Made by a program: the position numbers and the translations under genes. Positions 47,532-59,500 of a stretch of 64,000 nt of DNA are shown in pieces. The stretch spans positions 12,378,001 to 12,442,000 of the forward strand of contig JBBDHG010000019.1 in assembly GCA_037951165.1 (NCBI GenBank), in the 5' to 3' direction. This DNA comes from Lophius americanus. Taxonomy: Eukaryota > Chordata > Actinopteri > Lophiiformes > Lophiidae. Positions within the stretch are counted from its first letter, which is position 1. The number at the start of each line of letters is the position of its first letter. Below the pieces are notes generated by a model, which saw nothing but the letters and a program-made list of their open reading frames with translations, ran no database searches and had not been told where the DNA came from.

Positions 47532-50500
47532 CTGTACAGGGACAACAGAAGGACGAAATCCATGAGGACAATAGTTCTTCACTACACAGTGTTGTTTCTG
47601 GTGAAGTACAGGCATGGCATCATGAGATATGATTATTCACCTTCTTTTCACAAACTTAGTGGAGAAAGTGCGTCCATCATGCCCTGAGCAATGCTCCTAT
47701 GTGACTTTTTCATGGCAGATTGAACAGCATCTTTTCAAATTCCAATTTGGGCTTCCATATGTGCTCTTCAATCAGACACTTCCAATTTCTGCTATGTGAC
47801 CTCAGTTCAATCCGTCAGATTGGAATTCATGAGACTTTGACGTCATGTTCCATCAACATTCGTCACAAAGCTGTGCCGGTGGGAGTCAAACTTTGCTGGC
47901 TTCCATTTTGCCTCTGTATTGTCAGCATGCGTGTCTGATGCCTTTGTTATCGTCTTTTTGAGCATTTGGGTCAGTTTAGGGTCATGAACTGTTCATACTG
48001 GAAGTCTGATGTAGACCGAGTTTACAGCTACAAAAAAGAATTTGAGCCAAGGACAAATTAGAATTTAGCATTAGGACTGGCAGAGTGAACCTAGCGTGAG
48101 AGACCATCTCTGCTTACCTGAGGTAAATGCACTGATGGGTGCAACTTCCTGCACAGTAGAGGCCTATTTATGTCATTTTCTGCTGTTCAGTACCACCCTG
48201 ACTTGGATTGCTTCAACGCAACATGTCATCAATGACAAGCCTCTTCTACGTGCAGTTCCTCTACTCTTTTGAAAACAGAAATGCACAGGTGACTTTCTAA
48301 AATGTGAAACATAGCCAGTTCTGGTGTCTGGACACAGAGAAGCCGCTGGAATTTTAAAACACTGGGAACAGCAAGTCTGGCCATGTCAGAATCTGGAAAC
48401 ACATTTCCTCATACTTATTCAACCTGAAACCTTCCAATTGTGTACAACACTTTTGTCCTTCCGTCCAGAAAGTATAGTTTGTCGGTTTCCTGACAACCTC
48501 ATGGTGACAACAAAATTCTCCCAGCTGTTTCAGCAAGAAAATAATTTCTGAGCATAATTAGTGAACTATAATGTATTTAAAAAACTGGGGTTTGACCAGT
48601 GGTTTGCTGCGAGTGTAGCACTTACTTGGGTCCAAAGCACATGCAAAGACTGGCGAGGTATCCATTGGAGAAGGAAAAGAAGATCATGAAGATGATGTAC
48701 CAGGCATCATGGGAGAACAACACGGGGAGGTAGTAACGAGGCTGCACGTTACAAAGCATGAAGAGAGGGATGAAGATGACCCGCACAACCACCAATCCAG
48801 GAAGCCACTTACTGTCTTTGCCAGGCTGGAGAGAAACAGTGACATCATCAACCACAGAAAGTGACATCATCTCATCAGTAAAGAGCAGTGGCAGAACTAC
48901 TGGGTGTTTATATTTCCCACACATACTTTAAAATCATAGACGTACCGTTTGTCTCTGTATCTCTAGATTTCTATGGGTCTGCTTGTGGTTCAGGCTGCAA
49001 TTATTTTCAGATGGTATGTACGTAAATCATATTTTCGTTTTCTTTCACATGGCTGTATTTGTTGTAAGGCATCATTTTGGTCTGAGGGAACTTGTAAAAA
49101 GCTAATTTTTCACTATATTGGGAGGAAGTTATAGACAAAGTCATCAGTAATCATTGACATCAGGAGATGATCACGAAGTAATACTATCAATTCTAAAAAC
49201 AAATTGTTCTTATTGTAAATTCTAAGTTCCTGTTGAGCAGTTAGGGGGCAGTAAACTCTATTATATAATTGTTTTCAAAACCTATACTGAACAGTCTAAC
49301 TAGTAGGGTGAACTGGCATATTTGTGATTTAGTGGGAGACTCATGTTCAAAGACATGAATGGCTTAATGACCTGGAGCAAAAGAAGAGCGGAAGTGGAAG
49401 TCATTGGAATGCTAATCAGCATTGCCTTATGATGATAAATTAAGTCACATGCTCCTGGGGCAGCTGACAGCCGTTATCTGCATTCACTAAAACATTCAGA
49501 TGCTGCATGGAAGCGCAGGTCATCCTGCCTTTAAGTTTACTCAGTTTGCACTGGATGTCTTTGTCAAACTTCATTATTTTCTCTCAGATGGAGGAAAATA
49601 AGATCCGTTTGGCGATTAGTTTAGTTCTTTGCAATGAAGTAAGCTAACCTCTTGCAAAAGTGGGAGAAAAAACGGATGATTAATATGTTGTGGTGCAAAG
49701 ATTAACATAATGCCAAAGAGACCGTTTGAAGAATTAAAACTGTATGAGTTCAGGCAGGAAATACCGTCAAATATAGAGACAATAGTGTGGCAACACTAAG
49801 GACTCCCAAGCAGTTCAGTAAACTCAGAGCTGCCATTTTTCATCCATCTCTACCTTGAACATCAAAACCAATTCCTTCACACAGAGATGTCATGATAAAT
49901 CGTTTTGGGATTAACCACTATTGCTAAAGTCACCGTATCCTAATCGTAAGAATTCTATAAAGTATTGAATTTTGGGGGACCGCTTTATGTTTGAGGCGCG
50001 GGAAAAATCTCTCTCCCTTCTTAACGAGCGTGTGTGGGTGAAACTGTGCGCAGCACGTTAACGCGTGGCACGTCCACCGGTCAAATTCCTAATGCTAATT
50101 ATACAGCCTCCACTCCACGAGACTCAAGCCACACTTGAAAAAAAGAAGGAAAAAAACGGAAATATGAGTCTTCTATTAATGTGCCCGATTACACTTACAC
50201 GAATGAATTACACAGACAAGGCACCGATATCGAGTTAAATTCCTGACAAAAGTCCGCACACAAACGCAACACGATTCGTGAGCTAAGAGCGTGTGATACG
50301 CTAGCAAACCCAATATAATGTGCAAAGGAAAAACATGATTGACAAACAACTGTTTTCTGTTTTGCCAAAACAAAACTTGCCACAGACAACTGGAGCATGT
50401 CTCAGAAGTTACAAGTACAAATGTGCATTTACAATTATAAGAAAATATATCCTACAACTGCACAAAACGAAAAACCACACTTGACGTTTGGAACACACAC

Positions 50501-53500
50501 ATGAATTTTGGCACAAATTTACCGCGTGAGAGACGTGCTACTTGTACACGACCATTTCCAGTTGTGTACACACACAGGTCCTTTGTAGTTCACCTGTTAC
50601 AACAGCAGGTGTCGCTCTAACTCAGTTCAAAAGTTTACCACACTGTGGACGACTGGAGGCACCATGAGTTGCCCATATATTTCTATCAGCCATCCAATTA
50701 AATGATCTTTGCTCGCACATCACACTCACAAATCGTCTTGCGTTTGTGTGTGGACTTTTAGCAGGAATTCAACTTCATACACTTCAGCCATTATGACTCA
50801 ATTATACTACCAATGTTTATGTTTAACTTTAGGAAGATATGTAGGTCTCAGGACACACTTGTCATTCCTATTATTATAACCACCAACAACCGGAGTGAAC
50901 AACATTGATTATCTGACCATCATGGCATCCGTCAGTGTGTGGATATATTCAGCAGCAGGCAAACATTTTGTCCTGAAGACGATTAAGTTGGAAACAGGAA
51001 AATCTGAAGCAGTGAAAGGATCATGGATGCCCAAAGCACATTGATGTGTGTGGGAAATGATGCTAGCCTGTGGTGTCAGACCCCACAGAAGAGCTTCTGT
51101 AGCACAAACTGCTGAAGAAGTTCATGCTGGTCCCGACTGAAAGGTTTCAGAACACACAATGACATCACAGAGCTGTTTTTGGTTTCAAAATCAGGCAAGT
51201 TGTTTTATTCTTAAGGCAGATTGGTCTGGAGATAACGTGCATAAGCCTGAAAATAAAAGTCGCCATTGTGCCATGGACAGCACTCACACGCAAGAATCAA
51301 GCAAAACACATCTTTGTGGAGTTTTTGTTTCCTTTCAAGGTGCCGATAATTGTGAACACCTTGAAACCGTGATTATTTCTCCGATTATAACTGTGATATC
51401 AAACTCTAATATCATGACATCCCTACTACACAGTGTGTGCACAAACACAGACAATCACAATTCACTCCAAAACAAACCGGACCTCAACAACAACAACATT
51501 TTATGCAGCTAAAGGCTTTCATTAAAGTCCGACAAATACTTACGCTACGACCTGTCTGCAAGATAACAGCCCATCACCGAACACCTAATATTTTGAAGCA
51601 CTTTGTCAGCATTTTAACTGACCCAAAAAGTGTTTGTAAACCTGAGCGCTGTGGCTGAATTGACATAGAAATGTTGGTTGGATTTATATCTACACACTGG
51701 TGCATTTGCAAATCTGCTCCAGTGGGTGACATAAACGCCGGCAAACATAAAGGTAACTAAGATTCATGCCAGCCAACTTGTATACGAAGACCTGAGACAG
51801 AAAACAGAAATGATGTGTCACCAGCTTTCATCGGAATCGAGCCACTAAACCTGCAAGAAACGTGATCGAACTTTGGGATAGCGAGCAGGTTAGAAAGACA
51901 GAGCTGTATTGGTCGAATGTTGCTTAAAGTGTCATTACTGACCCACATACAGACGGCCGTCAGACTCCTGCCAGCCCAGTCCATCATGTTGAAGAGGAGG
52001 AAACACGACACAGGGATGAAATACATATCTGAAGAAGAGCAGAAAAAATAGGTTGTTTTTAGCAACATCAAGGCCGTCTGTGTCTGTGGCTGATAAAAAA
52101 ACAACAACAAAAATACCAAAACTCTGTGGGCATTTTAGGCAGAGTTAAAAAATGTGCAGCTTACTCTTTCATGGAGCAGGTTACACGGTCTTACACTGTG
52201 CTTTGACTCACAAATGCCAACTGTAAGCCACCCCCATAAAACAAAGAGTTGCATAATTCCTGACACCATTCTCGGTCAGTTCAAGCTGAAAAAAGTGTTT
52301 GGGCTCCATGGAGAACGCTGGCAACCTTTCTGAGCTAGACTGTCAATCTACCAGAAAGGAATGTGTGCACTTCCAGGATCAAAATGGATTTTAATCTTTA
52401 GAGGGTCTCTCATATAGGCAAATTCTGCCTCACGGATTTCATGCTCTACTCCTCTGGAAACAGATCCCCTTTTTCTTGTAAGAAATAAAGTGGTTGGAAA
52501 TACTGTAAAGATTTTTGATGAACCCAATCTTGCCGTGTGATGGTAAGAGGTAAGAATCTATCCAGTCTAGGGTTTTTTCAAGAAGAAAAAGTGCAGGAAT
52601 AAATGTTTGATCAGGTGAGAAAACCAAATTAGCATTTCAGTAGTAGAAATCAGACTGACCCCAGGCGCCTCCATTGGCTACTGTGGACTTGACCTCGACA
52701 GTTACAGCTGGGAATGTCCCGATGGTGACGGTGAAGATGAAGCACACAGACAAGGCCATCACCCAGATCTGATCACAGAGCAGGAAAAAGCATTAATCCC
52801 ATTATTGAACTGGTTCATTCCCAGCTTTCCCAAAGACATGGTTAGAAATGGGTAAAGACATCATCTGAATGGAACTTATCTGGTCAGAAGTAAGAGGTGA
52901 AGTTTTACATGCTAAAAATTTCTGATCCCCTACAGAAGACAGCTGGCAAAGATCTATGAAGTATTACAGGTGTATCAAGAATCATTTCACCTGTTTGAAG
53001 ATGCTTAACACAGACACGCTGGGTTTGGCCTCATCCTCCATGAGACTCACCACCGGTCGCTTCTCTTCCGGACTTTCTGAAATAAAACAAAAATAAAATC
53101 AAAGTCATAGGTTGGTCATGTGACACTTGGAGTTAAGACCTAACTTCCTACATCTGGTGGGTCCCAACAGAAATTTCAGTTGCTACAGAAAACGGGGTTC
53201 CCATTACCCTTTCACATAAACTTCACACAGTAAACATCACAATAGCTGCTGCAAAAACAACTCCTCTTAAATAAATAAATTAAATTAACTTTAAGTGGAG
53301 AAACTCCATCATTTTTTTTAATAAGTGGAGGGAAATCGAGCTAGCGGCTCCCCAGACTTCACCGTTGATCTTGATCCTTTTGGGTCATAATTTTCAGACT
53401 GTCACTGTCACCTGAATTTAACAGTGATGGTTGCAGAGCTTTTTGGTTTCATCAACAGTTCAACTTAAATAAGTCAATCTTGGAACCTGAATATTTGAGA

Positions 53501-56500
53501 AAACTTTTAAGTATGGAATTTACCGTTCTTGACCGAATTCAGCATGTTCTCCTCATCAGGAGATGGTCTGGATCCATTGTCCTCCATAAAGTACTGGAAA
53601 AACTCCTGTTAAAGAAAAAGAAAAACAACATAGATGCAGGGATAACATTGTATTGTTAATGGCCAAGGTGCTTTCTATCACCTAACACTCTTAAGAGGCT
53701 GGACTGACAAAAAACATGGTAACTATGGAGCAGCTTCAGAGATCCACAGCTCAAGTGGGAGAATCTGTCCACAAGACAACTATTAGTCGTGAACTCCACA
53801 AATCAGGCCTTTATGGAAGAGTGGCAAGTAGAACGCCATTGTTGAAACAAAGCCAAAAGAAGTCCCGTTTGCAGTTTGCCACAAGCCATGTTGGAGAAAC
53901 AGCAAACATGTGGAGGAAGGTGTTCAGGTCAGATGAGACCATAATTGAAGTTTTTTGGCCTAAATGCAAAAGCTGTGTGTGACGGAAAAATAAAATACAA
54001 AAATACAGGGCAATCTTGGAAGAAAACCTGTTAGAGCCTGCAAAAGACTTGAGGTGGAGGTTCAACTTCCAGCAGGACGACCCTAAATATACAGCCAGAG
54101 CTACAATGGAATGGTTTAGCTCAAAGCGTATTCATATGTTAGAATGGCCCAGTCAAATTCCAGACCTAAATTCCAATTGAGAATATCTGGCAAGACTTGA
54201 AAATTGCTGTTCACTGACGCTCTCCATCCAACCTGACTGAGCTTGAGCTATTTGGCAAAGAAGAATGGGCAAAAATTTCGATCTCTTTATATGCAAAGCT
54301 AACAGAGACATACCCCAAAAGGCTTGCAGCCGTTATTGCAGCAAAGGTGGTTTCACAAAGTATTGACTTTGGGGGGCTGAATACTTTGGCAAGCAACACT
54401 TTAAAGTTTATTTGTAAAAAAAAAATTGAAAACCATGTCTCAATTTCCTTCCACTCAACAATTATGCACCACTTTGTGTTGGTCTATCACATAAAATACA
54501 TTTACGTTTGTGAAAAAGTTCAAGAGGTATGAATACTTTTGCAAGCCACTGTAAATGGGGCATAGGTGACACTCCAATGAAGTTAAAAAAAAAGATTATT
54601 AGAGACCTTTCATTGATGGGGTTTTTTTTGCCAATTTGATACCCTCGTACGTCTTTGACCCGTCTGCAAAAGGTTATCTGTTCAAATTTACAGACATTTA
54701 AAGAAAGCATGAGTTTTCATAAAATAATAGTCAAACTTTTGTGCCATCATGTTAACAGGCAACAAACCATCAAACAGATACAGGTGTGCTGATAACACAC
54801 CTATCACCAACCCCGGCCGAGTAATGAGACACATGTTTTCATTGACAAAGGGAATAAAATGAGTTCTTGAACATTAAAAACTCATACTAGACTTACAACA
54901 CCCACAGGTCCATTTACATCCACAATAGGTATCTGCTGCCTTTACCTTACAGGTGTGTTTTTAACACAAGTTTGTGACCCCACCATAATGTTTGTCTCGA
55001 TTCATCTGCTCAGTCGGTTCAGTTGCATATTTAAAATATCATATCCTCAAAGTACCAATGATGTAATTAGTTTGAACACTTTCTTATCTCCCCCTCCTTG
55101 ATTTGTAAGTAGCTGTTGGTCAAACTGCTGAAATGTCTACATCATCCATCTAAAAGCATTTATCTAACAGCAAAGCCCTTATTTCTAAAGTTAAAAAAAA
55201 GAGATATCAGCCGAGTGGCGACACAAATGAAAGTGGGTTGTTTTAAACAAATAAACCAATACAATACAATGCTTTGTTCAGACAAAAGGAGGTCTTACCA
55301 TTCGGGGCAGAATGAGGTAAGAAATTATTGCTAGCAGAATAACAACACAGGCTGTGATGAAGTAACCAAAAGCGCTGTCCTGCAGGGCCGAACCACCTAC
55401 AGAAAAAATATATTCATTGGTATCTTTTTTCAGATTCAGAGAGATGCCAACACAAATAACTATTAACTGTTCAATATTTGGCTGACCTTTTACTAAAACA
55501 ACATCTATTCTAATAACCTTATTATTAGTGTGATAACCTACTTCATTACACTTAAACAAGTTTAATAATCTGTGACAGAATTTTTGTGAAAACAGCAGAA
55601 CTAGAAGAGGTGAACTGTGTGTGACACATACTGGCAAGTGCACAGATCATGGAGAATGCAGCGAAGGCACCGGCCAGCCCCTGTCCACTCATGATGGGGG
55701 TGGTGTAGGAGGCAGGTAGAATCCCTGCGAGCCCAAAAAGACTGCTTTGAAGAATTGCCCCGAATGCTAGGGAGGGACACAGGAAACATGTTCAATAGTT
55801 TGTAAACAATAAGAGTCACTGCTGTACAGGTAGAATACCTAGTGCCACAGTACCGTAATCTGCTGATCCTAGTAGGTTTAAGTGACATAATTTATTAATT
55901 AATAATAAGATATTTGAATAATTTATTCTATTTTATTTATCATGGCAAATATAGCATCAGTTTCCTGCCAACACACAACCCTGCCGTTTTATCTCACTTC
56001 ACAACACATCATAGCTGAAGGGCTTTTTCAGACAAACTCACATCACAACAGTGCATTACAATTGTTTATACCCTTGAACTGCACTTATTTAAGTCAGAAA
56101 TCTGCAGAAAAGGGAATGTGCAAAGTCAATATCAAAGCTTCACTGTCACAGCTTCACCTCCTCTAAAGCAAACATTATGGGCGAACCTCTTGGGGGCCAG
56201 GGAGTCACCACTGACCCAACCAGAACAAGAAGGTTATTTCCGCAGCTAAGCTAGTCTTTGTAAGTAAACAAACATAGTGAGAATAAAACAATATGTTCTT
56301 AATGGTGTGGTTTGAGAAAGTGGATTGAAAATTGTGGACATGAAATTCTCCCCAAATAAAACTATAACGAAATTGAAAAATTGAAAGTAAAGCAGTCTAC
56401 AACACATGCCCCACAATAAATTCAACATATAAAGCTTATAATGTTGAATGCATCAGTCAGAGGTGAGGATTCAAATCATGGTCAGTTTGAAAGCTGTTTG

Positions 56501-59500
56501 AAACATTTAGCTAGAGCTCCTGTTGTTACTTTTACTCGTTTGGCTATAATACTAATATTCAATACAGTACTACATATCTCCAATATGCTGACAATATAAC
56601 TTCAGAGTTATTTGGCCTGCTTAAAAGAATGCTGAAAAGGAGGCTAGCTTAAAGATTGCGTAAGGTTAGGCTAATGTTATTAACATTAAATATTTTCTTA
56701 AAGTACACAGGAAAAAACCTAGTTTTGATAATTATACTCCATTTATTCACAGATATATGACTACATAACCCCTAAATCTTACACTGTGTACCTTTAAATA
56801 GCATTATTGGGTAAACATACATAATATGCTGGACCCAAAGAAAAATTGAGACACACAGTTGCAAACTGCGTAGACAGTCATTACAGATAGGAGCGATGGA
56901 ATATAAACTTGACCTGCGTATACTTCGGGTTAGTAATAGTAAACTATTTCATCTTTAATGCATAACCAGTCAGAAACTCTCACTGAAGTCTGTTTTTGAA
57001 TTGCTAACCAATCAAAAAATACAAACACGTAATGAGGAGAATAGCATGACAGGATTAAAAACTGATACCAATTTTGTCCTGCATTAATTCACACCATTCA
57101 TGACTGAGATTTGCTTTATGTCGTCTATAATATGCAGAATACTCTACGTTCCACTGAATAGAATGGAGATGCTCCTTTCTTCCTTGTCCTTTGATCATTC
57201 GAACCCTGAGAGTGGTTATTCATCTTGAGTACAACCCTGAACAAGAAGAAAACCAAACCCAACACAAATTCGGTTGAGAATGAACAGTAAAAGTTCTTCT
57301 TATTTTACATCAATAACTCAACAACTAATCTATTTGTTTGATTTGAAGCTCACCGCTCCAACCAACAACTACTACAGCTTCTATGTGTGCCGACAGGGAA
57401 TCTGACAGGACAAATACTACTGTTAAGCTACTGGTGACTGTCAAGCTAAAACTTCCCTGCACAGAACCAAAATCTACTGCTCACCCTCTATAGATAGATT
57501 AAAGAGGTTTGTTTGGTCTCTGACACATTCATCTCTGTTTTCCCCCCATTCTGTGTTGTACAAGTCATTACTTCATCTTGGTCTTTGTCTTGATTCATTT
57601 GACTACGCGCTTTCACTTCCTACAGTAACATCTGAAATACCAAGTAGTCATTACTACTAGTTACGTAGGTTTTGAAACTCACAGTTGATGCAGATGATTT
57701 TGACCATAGTGAGGGTGAAGTAGGGGAGGGGGGCCATTTCCACCTTAACAAAGATTGCAGTCAGCAGGAAAACCACAAGGATGACTGTGAGGCTGCCAGA
57801 GATACGCAACTTCTGAGGTATCCTGAGTCACACACAGAACACAAACAGAGAAAGAAATAATAATTGGTAATTGAACGTTGATTGAAATAAAAAAAATTGT
57901 GTTGGGTAAAATCAAAACAAATATCTTTCTATATCTATATATATATATATATATAGATATATATATATTACTTATATTTATCATATGACAGAGACATTGA
58001 AAGGATGAAATAGAGATATATTTTAAATTCTTAAGTATGACAGTAAAAAACAATGGTGATTGTAAAAAGTTATTACAATCCATATTTCAAAAAGACAACT
58101 TGATCATTTGTGTACAAGGACACATGTGTCCTCACTACTAAAAAAAATCCATTAGTGACCATTCTGGATACCATAACCTCCCTGGTAAATTATATAAAAA
58201 TCAGTTACATTCAAATGTGTCCTTCAAATAATAAGGTCAAATCGTGGTCCTTGCATCAGAGAAAAGAAAACCGTTTAAAATGATCAGTGTATATGGCTCA
58301 TCAAAAAAACGTGTTACAAAAGAAAAACTAGAAAATTTAGGCATTAAAAATTCAACAGATATAGAGCGAATATATTGAGAAAGCGAAACGCAGGGAGAGT
58401 TAGAGAAGACGATTGGGGGAAGCAGAAAACAAACAGCATTCCTGGGTGTGTTTGTGAAAGGGTAGAGCTGGTCATGGTCAGAGTCTACTCCAGATGTTTC
58501 TAAATCCAACTCTAATTAAAGCTAACATACTAAAAGCATACAAACACACATACTGTTGATGCCCATAAGATCATGTTACACTAAGTTGCATGGGGCGCCT
58601 TAAGGGAACATGAGGGGAGGCAAAAATAACAGGAAAAGTAAGGTCCAGACTTTGCCGCAATTGAGTTCACAGTTTGAACGTAATGTTTTGTGTTAACAGA
58701 TTTGATTAAAAGATTCAATTACTCAACTTTTAGACAAATCTACTTAAAAGTCTGCAATATATGGAGACTAGAACGTCAGATGAATCCAAAATAAGAATAT
58801 CTTAATGTGGTAATTTCTCATTCTGATAGCGGTTTTCTGGCATTCAGTATAAATGATATACATTTGCTCTAAAAAGATTTAACTCAAATGCTTCCGATTG
58901 GTTGGGAGGTGTAGAATAGAATAGCTTTATTGTCATTGTTTAAAAAACAAACAATGAAACACCGTTTGGCAGCTCAAGTTAAGGCAAATATCCGTCAAGA
59001 AACGAAAATAAAACAGCAGCATCAAAATATGACTGATAAAGTGCAACAGAAATATAAATAAAATATATAGGAAAAACGAGTTGGTCAAACACAAGAGATA
59101 TATAAAAGGTATTATGTACAGTACGGCATTAATGTGAGTGGGAAGGGGTTGGTTGTGCATTTCACTGCCTGTACACCCTTAACATACGACTCATACACCA
59201 TTTTCAGCATGGGGTGGGTGGATACCTCTGGTGAATGAAAGAGTTGAGGCAGGTGAAAATTAGCAGAGGCACCATGGCACACAGCGTCATCACATTGTTA
59301 AACTTTGACTCCAGCACATTGCGAGTGTCGCCGATTGGCAAAGTCTCATTTGCTGTCTGATTGGAAGGGAGTTTGCTGGGTGGATCCTTCAACCTACTGG
59401 TGAAGAACTGTAGAAAAACACAGAGAAATGATCACTTTCGCTGAGATGCACAACTTTGGCAAATAAACAGTAGTTGTTCCTGCAAGCTATTTATTAACAT

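Noticed and set aside
53716..53982. 88-codon + strand frame as a host gene
   Set aside because: It is the N-terminal part of a broken Tc1-like transposase.
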